Of a stretch of DNA of 64,000 nucleotides, positions 48,135 through 54,906 are shown one piece after another (position 1 is the stretch's first letter; each line of letters begins with the position of its first letter). Where the stretch lies: positions 372,001 to 436,000 of the forward strand of contig JADJFE010000002.1 in the NCBI GenBank assembly GCA_016708725.1, read 5' to 3'. Below the pieces are notes generated by a model. The model saw only the letters and a list, made by a program, of their open reading frames with translations. It was not told where the DNA came from and searched no databases. Source of the stretch: Candidatus Aalborgicola bjergmarkensis (GTDB lineage Bacteria > Pseudomonadota > Gammaproteobacteria > Burkholderiales > Burkholderiaceae_C). The position numbers and the translations under genes were made by a program.

Positions 48135-48620
48135 ATGACAACCCATTCTCGAAAAGTTCTTCCACCCTGGTTCACGTCGGAGGGTATCGACTTGTCGCTA
48201 TGCCCCATCGACAACGTGCTTCGCCAGGCCTTGTCTGCGGATGAGCAGCAGTTTCGAACGGGGTGTACTCTCTTGAAGTCCATGTGCTGCTCCGGTCGGA
48301 CGGAGGCAGGTGTCTTTCTGCTCGGCCTGCTCAAACGGCACCCTGACGACTATGGCCGTCTCCTCATCATCGCCGATGCGCTGTCTGCGTTCCCCTGTCA
48401 GGAGACTGTGGAACTATTCGCAAGTGAATTACGGCGCGTCAAAGGGTCAAGTTCGACACGGGCCTATCTGCGACGCCTCATCGAAGCGCTTGAGCATTTT
48501 CCGATAGCACTGACCGAGGCGACGGTGCGGCGCTTGGCAGTCGACACGCTGGTCGGACCACGTTTCCGTCAACGCCTCGGCGCGCTGGTCGATCACCACG
48601 ACTACCATGACGACGCCTGA
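48135..48620 (+). CDS. Helical-repeat protein of unknown function
   Basis: This encodes 161 residues, predicted all-helical, with HEAT-like spacing of leucine-rich helices (GRLLIIADALSAFPCQETVELF, EALEHFPIALTEATVRRL). The ATG at 48135 has GGCGAGG upstream. It is 25 bp after the methyltransferase. The sequence GTATTAGGCG just upstream resembles the end of an attC. There is no signal peptide. No family is recognised. Confidence 0.6.
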   Translation: MTTHSRKVLPPWFTSEGIDLSLCPIDNVLRQALSADEQQFRTGCTLLKSMCCSGRTEAGVFLLGLLKRHPDDYGRLLIIADALSAFPCQETVELFASELRRVKGSSSTRAYLRRLIEALEHFPIALTEATVRRLAVDTLVGPRFRQRLGALVDHHDYHDDA

Positions 48621-48639
48621 CACTTCGGTCGAGGAAAGG

Positions 48640-48705
48640 ACACAATGCGTATTGAGACCAAATCCATGCACATTACCCCCGTCGGCGGCAACGTGTTCGC
48701 TGACC
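48640..48705 (+). repeat. Duplicated 5' fragment of the HigA-like antitoxin gene
   Basis: The sequence repeats 46334-46400 almost exactly, including the ribosome binding site, start codon and the codons for IETKSMHITPVGGNVFAD, then breaks off. It is a truncated second copy left by duplication within the array. Confidence 0.8.
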
Positions 48706-48753
48706 ATCAAGGAAACCAGGCTGCCCGAACCTTTCATCAACCCTTTCGACTCC

Positions 48754-49260
48754 ATGAACATCACCATTCGCCCTGAACGCCCCAATGACGAAAACGCCAT
48801 CGCCGAAGTTACGCGCCTGGCGTTTGAATCCCATCCTTTCAGTCACCAGACGGAACACTTCATCATCCGCGCTCTTCGAGTAGATCATGCGCTCTCGGTG
48901 TCTCTTGTCGCCGAAGATGCCGGTCGCATCGTAGGGCATATTGCGCTCTCGCCTGTAAACATCAGCGATGGTGCCACTGGTTGGTTTGGGCTTGGCCCAA
49001 TTTCGGTCGAACCCGATTTGCAACGCCGTGGCATCGGGCGGGCACTTATGGAAAGAGGTCTTGCCGAGCTACGCAGGATCGGAGCAAATGGGTGTGTGCT
49101 CGTTGGCGACCCTGCGTTCTACATCCGTTTTGGGTTTGCGAACAATCCTGCTCTCATGCTTGATGGCGTTCCTCAAGAGTATGTCCTCGCCCTATCTCTT
49201 GGTACTTCTTCCGCTCATGGCAGTGTCCAATTCCATCCGGCATTTCAAGCCAAGGGCTAA
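48754..49260 (+). CDS. GNAT-family N-acetyltransferase (YhbS-like)
   Basis: This encodes 168 residues with the acetyl-CoA-binding motif A (VEPDLQRRGIGRALMERGLAEL), the preceding strand SVSLVAEDAGRIVGHIALSP, and the GCVLVGDPAFYIRFGF motif of YhbS-like acetyltransferases. The ATG at 48754 fits the family start MNITIRPE. It sits just after the antitoxin-gene fragment. The substrate is unknown; such genes are frequent cassette cargo. Confidence 0.88.
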   Translation: MNITIRPERPNDENAIAEVTRLAFESHPFSHQTEHFIIRALRVDHALSVSLVAEDAGRIVGHIALSPVNISDGATGWFGLGPISVEPDLQRRGIGRALMERGLAELRRIGANGCVLVGDPAFYIRFGFANNPALMLDGVPQEYVLALSLGTSSAHGSVQFHPAFQAKG

Positions 49261-49262
49261 TC

Positions 49263-49330
49263 AGGTAGCCGGGAGTTCCCAGTTCCCAGTTCCCAGCCAC
49301 CACACCACCCACCGTGCGGGTCCGCAGTGC
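49263..49330. repeat. Hairpin motif shared with 54448-54498
   Basis: GGTAGCCGGG ... ACACCACCCACCGTGCGGGT occurs here and at 54448-54498. It resembles sequences I associate with the 3' region of bacterial group II introns, but no intron-encoded protein is present. Low confidence. Confidence 0.3.
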
Positions 49331-49498
49331 CCGGCGAAATGCGCAAGTGGATTCACCACGAAGGCAAGCCCCTGGTCGGTCTGCTGCGCTGCCGTTGGGC
49401 GCCAAGCGGCCTTCTTTGTCGGCCTGGACGCCATCAACGCCTGCGTGCGGGCGTGGAAAGAAATTGACAGCCTGAACGACTGGCCACCTTTCGCCTGA
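49321..49498 (+). pseudogene. GH24 lysozyme remnant (C-terminal 58 codons)
   Basis: This matches the 3' end of the lysozyme copies from VPGEMRKWIHHEGKPLVGLL to the stop (SLNDWPPFA), including the 60-bp downstream spacer and the following repeat element. A one-base change breaks the frame within CRWAP. The catalytic half is missing. Confidence 0.85.
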
Positions 49499-49567
49499 AA
49501 CCCTGCGCCACGGTGCCAGCCACAAGCCGCAGGCCGCAAAGTTCCCGGCCACGGATAATCTATCAAA

Positions 49568-49758
49568 AACATAGCTGCTCACGCTTGTATTGTAAGGCGT
49601 ACAGCCCGATTTGTCGTGGATATTGCCCTGCCAAACGGATCAAAACGCTGCCCAAATCGGCCTGCAGGCGTCACAACCAGCCGTAACCGGGTGTTTTTAC
49701 CTGCCAAATCGGCCTGCAAGGCGCATGGAATCAGCGGAAGCAGCTCTTGAATCAGGAG
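49568..49758. repeat. ~190-bp inverted-repeat element, copy at 49.6 kb
   Basis: A full 191-bp copy with a slightly different interior (AAACGCTGCCCAAATCGGCCTGC). It lies between the lysozyme remnant and the HigBA module. Confidence 0.85.
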
Positions 49759-49804
49759 TTTTTTTCACCGTCCCCATGCATGCAGGCATCTATCCCGGAC
49801 TGGG

Positions 49805-49813
49805 TGCTATGAT
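49805..49813 (+). promoter_or_regulatory. Extended -10 promoter element of the higBA operon
   Basis: TGCTATGAT is a TGn-extended -10 box, 26 bp upstream of the higB start. The longer string GACTGGGTGCTATGATC recurs at 54894-54910. Confidence 0.5.
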
Positions 49814-49838
49814 CCTCCCAATTCGGGAGTAATGGACG

Positions 49839-50147
49839 GTGCGGATAATCGCCAAGAAAACCCTTCGGGAGTTTTGGGCTCAGAAGCGGTACACGGATGC
49901 ACAGGGGCCGCTTGAGGCTTGGCATGATGAGGCCAGCGCTGCCGCATGGAAAACACCCCAGGACATCAAAAATTTGTATGCGAGCGCCAGTTTTGTCGGG
50001 AGCGACCGGGTTGTTTTCAATATCGGTGGCAACAAGTACCGCCTCGTTGTAGAGGTTCAATTTGCGGCTGGAATCGTATGGGTCAAGTTCGTGGGTACAC
50101 ATGCCCAGTACGACAAGATGGATGCCGCAACGGTCAACGACTACTAG
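49839..50147 (+). CDS. higB: HigB-family mRNA interferase toxin
   Basis: This encodes 102 residues of the HigB/PF09907 family: MRIIAKKTLREFW at the start, HDEASAAAWKTPQDIKNLY and a C-terminal WVKFVGTHAQYDKMDA. The start is GTG with GGGAG about 10 nt upstream. HigB toxins cleave mRNA on the ribosome. The cognate HigA follows 27 bp downstream. The module sits between two copies of the ~190-bp repeat. Confidence 0.88.
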   Translation: MRIIAKKTLREFWAQKRYTDAQGPLEAWHDEASAAAWKTPQDIKNLYASASFVGSDRVVFNIGGNKYRLVVEVQFAAGIVWVKFVGTHAQYDKMDAATVNDY

Positions 50148-50174
50148 CGTTTAGTGAATTGAGAAGGGTGACGC

Positions 50175-50534
50175 ATGCATATCAAGCCAATCCGCAATGA
50201 CCAGGACCTGCGTCAGGCGTTCGAGCGGCTGGAGGAAATCTTCCAGGCCAAGCCGATGACCCCTGAATATGACGAGATGGAGATTTTGACGACGCTCATC
50301 GAGGTCTATGAGAACAAGCACTATCCCATTGGCCCGGCCAGCCCCATTGAGGCAATCAAGTTCCGCATGGAGCAGCAAGGGCTGAGTCTGCGGGATCTTG
50401 AGCCTTACATCGGCACGAGCGGGCGCGTGTCGGAGGTTTTGAATGGCAAGCGCTCCTTGAGCTTGCGCATGATCAAGAAGCTCCATGATGGTCTGCGTAT
50501 CCCTTATGAGAGTTTGCTTTCCGCATCTGCGTAA
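50175..50534 (+). CDS. higA: HigA-type antitoxin with XRE HTH
   Basis: This encodes 119 residues. The long N-terminal helical part (DEMEILTTLIEVYENKHYPI) and C-terminal helix-turn-helix (LRDLEPYIGTSGRVSEVLNG) are typical of HigA partners of PF09907 toxins. It should bind HigB and the upstream promoter. Confidence 0.88.
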   Translation: MHIKPIRNDQDLRQAFERLEEIFQAKPMTPEYDEMEILTTLIEVYENKHYPIGPASPIEAIKFRMEQQGLSLRDLEPYIGTSGRVSEVLNGKRSLSLRMIKKLHDGLRIPYESLLSASA

Positions 50535-50616
50535 TGTGTTATCGGGTGCGTACGGGGTGTCAAACTACTCGCTGAAGGGGATGGCCCTGACGTAAAGCCC
50601 GATTTGGCTGGGAACG

Positions 50617-50633
50617 AAGGGGTCAGACCCCTT
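50617..50633. repeat. GGGGTC-A-GACCCC palindrome
   Basis: AAGGGGTCAGACCCCTT occurs downstream of higA and 33 bp before the next inverted-repeat element. Confidence 0.75.
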
Positions 50634-50665
50634 TGTTGCACTTTGTTGCGGATAAGCCATCAAAA

Positions 50666-50858
50666 AACATAGCTTCTCCCGCTTGATGTGTAAGGCGTAC
50701 AGCCCGATTTGCCGTGGATATTGCCCCGCCAAACCGGTCAAAACGCCGCTCCGACCCGCCGACAGGCGTCCAAACCAGCCGTAACCGGGTGTTTTTACCT
50801 GCCAAATCGGCCTGCAAGGCTTATGGAATGAGCGGGAACAGCTACTGTATCAGGAGCA
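50666..50858. repeat. ~190-bp inverted-repeat element, copy at 50.7 kb
   Basis: A full 193-bp copy. Its right end CAGGAGCATTGTGG continues into the leader of lysozyme copy 2, exactly as the repeat fragment before lysozyme copy 1 does. Confidence 0.85.
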
Positions 50859-50980
50859 TTGTGGTGTTGGGTGCATGCCGCACCAACCACGCCGCTGTTC
50901 TGTGGCGCGAACTGGCACAATGGAAAGCTGCGCCCGCCGTGGGCGCCACCATGGAATTCTGTCTGGATGGAGACCAACCG

Positions 50981-51337
50981 ATGGCCACAGTGCAAAAAAC
51001 AACCGCATCGTCCAAAACCCAACCTCCCGCCTGGAACGGTGCGGTTCCGGCTGCCGCGACGGCGGTGGTCAAGCGGATTGAAGGATTTTTCAGCGCCCCG
51101 TACGACGACAATGGCGCATTGCCCGGCGGCACCTGGACGATTGGCTATGGCTCCATCGTGGACGCGAACGGACACCCGGTCAGCCCGGCGACGCCGCCCA
51201 TCACCGAAGCCGAAGCAGAGCAATGGTTGCGGCGCGACATGGAGGGTGCCGCCCGCGACGTCAAACTGCGCGTCAAAGTCGCACTGCTGGAATGCGAGGC
51301 CGCAGCCCTGATCTCGTGGACGTACAACCTGTGTTAA
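50981..51337 (+). pseudogene. GH24 lysozyme, copy 2, truncated
   Basis: This is nearly identical to copy 1 up to ALISWTYNL, then ends at CTGTGTTAA where the PIN module sequence begins. The catalytic Glu and TIGYG are retained but the C-terminal lobe (about 75 residues) is lost. The break point, ACCTG, marks the insertion of the PIN cassette. Confidence 0.85.
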
Positions 51338-51375
51338 AAGGGGCCAAGCTCACAATAAATGAACCAAGGCTGATT

Positions 51376-51858
51376 ATGAAACGTAAGGTTTACATTGAAA
51401 CATCCGTCATCAGCTACCTGACGGCACGACCCAGTAAAACCATTATTGGTGCGGCCCATCAGCAAATAACGCAAGCATGGTGGGAGTTACGTTCGGACTA
51501 TGAACTTCTTGTTTCCCAGTCGGTCTGGCAAGAGTGCGCCGCTGGCGATCCGGTGGCTGCGCAAAAAAGGCTGGCGGCACTTGAGGGGATATCGGTACTC
51601 GCGGTAACGCAAGACATGATTCGCTTGGCCGGATCGCTTATTGGGCAAGCCATCATTCCCGCCAAGGCGATTGAGGATGCGCTTCATATTGCTGTTTCGA
51701 CACTGCATCACGTTGATTTTCTACTGACCTGGAATTGCCGCCACATTGCCAATCCAGTGATTCAGGAAAAGATCGCCGTGTATCTTGAGCCGCTCGGATT
51801 GTTCCTCCCGATCATATGCACACCCGAGGAACTTCTTGGAGGAAATAACGATGACTGA
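51376..51858 (+). CDS. PIN-like (VapC-type) toxin
   Basis: This encodes 160 residues beginning MKRKVYIETSVISYLTARPS, the signature of a PIN-fold subgroup in which the first acidic residue is Glu. Further acidic positions lie in AIEDALHIA and TWNCRHIAN. Such proteins are predicted ribonucleases of toxin-antitoxin modules. The stop overlaps the start of the next small gene (ATGACTGA), indicating coupling. It interrupts lysozyme copy 2 and is paralogous to the truncated gene at 44274-44648. Confidence 0.8.
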   Translation: MKRKVYIETSVISYLTARPSKTIIGAAHQQITQAWWELRSDYELLVSQSVWQECAAGDPVAAQKRLAALEGISVLAVTQDMIRLAGSLIGQAIIPAKAIEDALHIAVSTLHHVDFLLTWNCRHIANPVIQEKIAVYLEPLGLFLPIICTPEELLGGNNDD

Positions 51859-52057
51859 CGAAATCATGATGGAAGTCCATGCTATCAAGGACGCGATTGG
51901 CGCCAAGTATGGCAACAATCTGGACGCACTGTTCAAAGAGATACAACTTGGCGAGGCCAGACTGAAGGCGGCCGGTGTCCAGGTTTTGGAACCCCCCGTC
52001 AATCCCACAAATCTGCCTAACACTGCATTGCAGCGAACTCGCTTCGCTCACCGTTGA
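51851..52057 (+). CDS. Small partner protein of the PIN-like toxin
   Basis: This encodes 68 residues (MTDEIMMEVHAIKDAIGAKY ... DALFKEIQ), helical and acidic, overlapping the PIN gene by 8 nt with GGAGG upstream. It is probably the antitoxin. The last residues (LPNTALQRTRFAHR) are encoded by the attC-like site, so the natural stop may have been lost and the C-terminus extended. Confidence 0.65.
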   Translation: MTDEIMMEVHAIKDAIGAKYGNNLDALFKEIQLGEARLKAAGVQVLEPPVNPTNLPNTALQRTRFAHR

Positions 52058-52065
52058 ATTTAGGC
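52015..52065 (+). other. attC-like site downstream of the PIN module
   Basis: It begins GCCTAAC (R'' consensus) and ends TTTAGGC (one mismatch to GTTRRRY), with an inner near-palindrome GCGAACTCGCTTCGCTC. At 51 bp it is close to the lower size limit of attC. It lies exactly between the PIN module and lysozyme copy 3. Confidence 0.55.
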
Positions 52066-52120
52066 GTTCGCGCCCGGCGTGGGCGTCACCATGGAATTCT
52101 GTCTGGATGGAGACCAAGCG

Positions 52121-52705
52121 ATGGCCACAGTGCAAAAAACAAGCGCATCGTCCAAAACCCAAGGTCCAAGCTGGAACGGTGCGGTTCCGGCCGCCGCGAC
52201 GGCGGTGGTCAAGCGGATTGAAGGATTTTTCAGCGCCCCGTATGACGACAATGGCGCATTGCCCGGCGGTACCTGGACGATTGGCTATGGTTCCATCGTG
52301 GACACCAACGGACACCCGGTCAGCCCGGCGACGCCGCCCATCACCGAAGCCGAGGCGCAGCAATGGCTGCGGCGCGACATGGAGGGCGCCGCCCGCGACG
52401 TCAAACTGCGCGTCAAAGTCGCGCTGCTGGAATGCGAGGCCGCAGCCCTGATCTCGTGGACGTACAACCTGGGGGCTGGCAGTCTGGGCAAATCCACCCT
52501 GCTGACGCGCATCAACGCCAACCACAAGGCCGACGTGCCCGGCGAAATACGCAAGTGGATTCACCACGAAGGCAAGCCCCTGGTCGGTCTGCTGCGCCGC
52601 CGTTGGGCGGAAGCGGCAATCTTTGTCGGCCTGGACGCCACCAACGCCTGCGTGCGGGCATGGAAAGAAATTGACAACCTGAATGACTGGCCACCTTTCG
52701 CCTGA
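52121..52705 (+). CDS. Phage-type lysozyme (GH24), copy 3
   Basis: This encodes 194 residues and is full-length, almost identical to copy 1, with the same catalytic Glu (KRIEGFF), YDDNG and TIGYGS. The ribosome binding site GGAG and ATG position are conserved. Homology to the other copies begins about 45 bp upstream of the start and ends after the 3' 60-bp spacer. The upstream sequence is the attC-like site instead of a repeat end. Confidence 0.85.
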   Translation: MATVQKTSASSKTQGPSWNGAVPAAATAVVKRIEGFFSAPYDDNGALPGGTWTIGYGSIVDTNGHPVSPATPPITEAEAQQWLRRDMEGAARDVKLRVKVALLECEAAALISWTYNLGAGSLGKSTLLTRINANHKADVPGEIRKWIHHEGKPLVGLLRRRWAEAAIFVGLDATNACVRAWKEIDNLNDWPPFA

Positions 52706-52768
52706 AACCCTGCGCCACGGTGCAAGCCGCAGGCCGCAAAGTCCCCGGTCACGGATAAACCATCAAAA

Positions 52769-52981
52769 AACATAGCTGCTCCCGCTTGATGTGTAAGGCG
52801 TACAGCCCGATTTGCCGTGAATATTGCCCCGCCCAACGGATCAAAACGCCGCCCCAACCCGCCAGCAGGCGTTACAACCAGCCAAAACCTGCCGTGACCG
52901 GGTGTTGTCGGGTGTTTTTACCTGCCAAATCGGCCTGCAAGGCCCATGGAGTAAGCGGCAGCAGCTCCTGGATCAGGAGCG
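52769..52981. repeat. ~190-bp inverted-repeat element, copy at 52.8 kb
   Basis: The longest full copy (213 bp), with a duplicated GGGTGTTGTCGGGTG segment in the interior and a GTTGGGTTGGAGA tail. Confidence 0.85.
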
Positions 52982-53043
52982 GTTGGGTTGGAGAGTAATC
53001 AACAGCTAGAATTGCCCCATTGGTTCTGAATGGAGTCCAGGTC

Positions 53044-53271
53044 ATGAACACTCAACTCTTGCAACAAGCGCGTGGGCTCGACATTGACGAACAAATCGAG
53101 CTGGTTGAGGCCATCTGGGATGGCATCGTTAGCCGTGGTGCCGCGCCATCGTTGACCGAAGCGCAGGAAATGGAGCTTGACCGTCGCCTCGCAGACCACC
53201 TTGCCAACCCCGCTGATGTAGTTCCCTGGAGTGAAGTAAAGGCTGCTGCTCTCGCCAAGATCAGGCAATGA
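53044..53271 (+). CDS. Addiction-module antitoxin (PF09720-like)
   Basis: This encodes 75 residues (LLQQARGLDIDEQIELVEAI ... PWSEVKAAALAKI), matching small helical antitoxins that pair with RelE/ParE toxins. The ATG at 53044 is preferred over the upstream in-frame start at 53020. Its TGA overlaps the toxin ATG. The toxin is truncated, so the antitoxin is an orphan. Confidence 0.82.
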   Translation: MNTQLLQQARGLDIDEQIELVEAIWDGIVSRGAAPSLTEAQEMELDRRLADHLANPADVVPWSEVKAAALAKIRQ

Positions 53272-53375
53272 GTCTGCCTGTTACTTTTCATCGTGCCGCC
53301 AGTGCAGAGTTCATCGAAGCAAGTGCGTGGTACGAAACCAGGCGAGTTGGTCTTGCTCTGGAGTTCATAGATTAA
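53268..53375 (+). pseudogene. RelE/ParE toxin, truncated after 35 codons
   Basis: The frame begins MSLPVTFHRAASAEFIEASA, a typical RelE/ParE N-terminus, and is cut at LALEFID by the TAA contained in GATTAAAGGGGTC of the palindromic repeat. The rest of the toxin is missing, so it is inactive. Confidence 0.82.
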
Positions 53376-53415
53376 AGGGGTCAGACCCCTTTGTTCGACC
53401 CCTTTGTTCCACCCT
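53374..53415. repeat. GGGGTC-A-GACCCC palindrome cluster at a gene truncation
   Basis: The full 19-bp palindrome is followed by two more ACCCCTTTGTT(C) half units. It joins a truncated toxin gene on the left to an N-terminally open gene on the right. Confidence 0.78.
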
Positions 53416-53652
53416 TTGTTTCAGCATTGGCTTCCCTATGAGGTGGAGGAACTTGGCGCGCATGCGCTTGCGGCAGGCCATGAGCGCGAGTTCGCTATCT
53501 GCACACTCTTAGTTGTCGCAGCTGTTAGAAGTGGCTTCGACTCGGCTACGAGTCTCTCTACAAAGTTTGGTGAACAGGCGGAGTCTTATGATGCACTGCC
53601 GCCTGTGTTGCGGGAGGAGATACTGAATGCGTATGAAGCAGCTGAGTGTTAA
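53404..53652 (+). CDS. Cassette protein of unknown function, possibly N-terminally truncated
   Basis: The frame encodes up to 82 residues (HWLPYEVEELGAHALAAGHE, FAICTLLVVAAVRSGFD). The first codons overlap the palindrome cluster, so the original N-terminus may be lost. The TAA stop is embedded in the TGTTAAC box of the attC-like site that follows, the classical position for a cassette gene. No family is recognised. Confidence 0.55.
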   Translation: MFHPLFQHWLPYEVEELGAHALAAGHEREFAICTLLVVAAVRSGFDSATSLSTKFGEQAESYDALPPVLREEILNAYEAAEC

Positions 53653-53734
53653 CAAGGTCGGCCAACATGGACCCGCAACAGCAGGAGGCGGCTTCGCCGC
53701 TGCGTGTTGTGGTCCGGTCATCTTCACGTTAGTC
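53647..53734 (+). other. attC-like site
   Basis: An 88-bp stretch starting TGTTAAC and ending GTTAGTC, both one mismatch from consensus. Between them GGACC pairs with GGTCC, CAACAGCAG with CTGCGTGTTG, and a terminal GGCGGCTTCGCCGCT hairpin, a good imperfect-stem architecture. The upstream gene's stop codon lies inside the first box. Confidence 0.62.
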
Positions 53735-53815
53735 ATCTAAAATTCCGGGCCGCGCACTAGTCCAACAATCGTTTCAGCAGTTGTGTCATGCTATCAATTA
53801 ATACAGGAGGCTCAA

Positions 53816-54040
53816 ATGCCATCTCATATTTTGGACCTTGAAGCTGAAGTTTTGAACTTAGGTGCGACTGAACGCGCTCATCTTCTTGAGCGGTTGATTG
53901 AAAGCTTTGAGCCCAGTTCAAAGATTAAAGATGCTTGGGTGTCAGAAGCACTTAGGCGAGAAGCTGAAGTCCAGGCAGGTAAGGTTTCCCTTGTGCCTGG
54001 GCAAGAAGCCGTTGCTCGCGTCCGTGCGCGCCTTGCATGA
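53816..54040 (+). CDS. Addiction-module antitoxin (PF09720-like)
   Basis: This encodes 74 residues (EVLNLGATERAHLLERLIES ... AWVSEALRREAEVQ), a typical RelE/ParE-type antitoxin. AGGAGG lies 6 nt before the ATG at 53816. Its TGA overlaps the toxin ATG. It follows the attC-like site at 53647-53734 and so looks like the next cassette. Confidence 0.88.
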   Translation: MPSHILDLEAEVLNLGATERAHLLERLIESFEPSSKIKDAWVSEALRREAEVQAGKVSLVPGQEAVARVRARLA

Positions 54041-54330
54041 GCTATTGGCTGCATCCTGAGGCGGAAATCGAGTTCACCGATGCTGCGCTGTACTACGCAG
54101 AACACGCGAGCAATATTATTGCAAACGCGTTTGTGACCGAGTTCGAGCGAGTCGTCGCGCTGTTGGAACTAAATCAAAAGCTCGGCACCCCGGCAAATGA
54201 GGGTTTGCGCGTTTATCCATTTCACCGATTCCCCTACTCATTGGTGTACCGCGAAGACGATTCCGGGCCGCGTATATATGCTGTTTCTCACCAAAGTCGC
54301 GAACCTCGGTATTGGCAGGGCCGTCTGTAG
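54037..54330 (+). CDS. ParE/RelE-family toxin
   Basis: This encodes 97 residues of the ParE/RelE fold: WLHPEAEIEFTDAALYYAEH at the start and RVYPFHRFPYSLVYRE ... IYAVSHQSREPRYW at the end. It is complete, unlike the relative at 53268. The target, gyrase or mRNA, cannot be decided from sequence. Confidence 0.9.
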   Translation: MSYWLHPEAEIEFTDAALYYAEHASNIIANAFVTEFERVVALLELNQKLGTPANEGLRVYPFHRFPYSLVYREDDSGPRIYAVSHQSREPRYWQGRL

Positions 54331-54657
54331 CAACGGAACTTGCCGGGATAGTTTGCGTGTCGACGCCAGACGCCGAACAAAAATGGGCGTTTGGTGCTGT
54401 CGGAACCGTTTTGGGCTTCTGGTTGAGAAAGTGAGCTATCTAATCGGGTAGCCGGGGGTTCCAGCCCCCACACCACCCACCGTGCGGGTCCACAGTGTGC
54501 GGAACAAACAAGTTGGCACGCTCGACGAAGTGGGTGTTTTCTTTACCGTGTAACCTTGTGCCTTGCACCACAGGTCTTTCACTCTGGGCAAACCTTGCTC
54601 CTTTAGCGATGCATTGGAAATTGCCCAGTTGATAACCGGGGTTCTGACGCTCTCAAA
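54331..54657. other. Gene-free segment with a group II intron-like hairpin motif
   Basis: No gene is supported. At 54448-54498 lies the motif GGTAGCCGGGGGTTCCAGCC ... CACCACCCACCGTGCGGGTC, repeated at 49263-49330. The following 150 bp to the next repeat copy have no recognisable content. Confidence 0.4.
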
Positions 54658-54850
54658 GACATAGCTGCTCCCGCTTGGTATACAAGGTGTACAGCCCGAT
54701 TTGCCGTGGATTTTGCCCCGCCCAAGGGATCAAAATGCCGCACCAACCCGCCAGCAGGCGTCAAAACCAGCCGTAACCGGGTATTTTTACCTGCCAAATC
54801 GGCCTGCAAAGCTCATGGAATAAGCGGATGCAGCTACTGGATCAGGAGCG
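54658..54850. repeat. ~190-bp inverted-repeat element, copy at 54.7 kb
   Basis: A full 193-bp copy, the last in the array, with tail GTTGGGTTGGAGATGGATGC running towards the IscB-like remnant. Confidence 0.85.
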
Positions 54851-54906
54851 GTTGGGTTGGAGATGGATGCCTCCGGTGCACGCACTGCGCCCAGACTGGG
54901 TGCTAT

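Noticed and set aside
45041..52705. Prophage
   Set aside because: Several lysozyme genes are present, but no capsid, terminase, tail, holin or integrase genes. The duplicated lysozymes are embedded in a cassette array.
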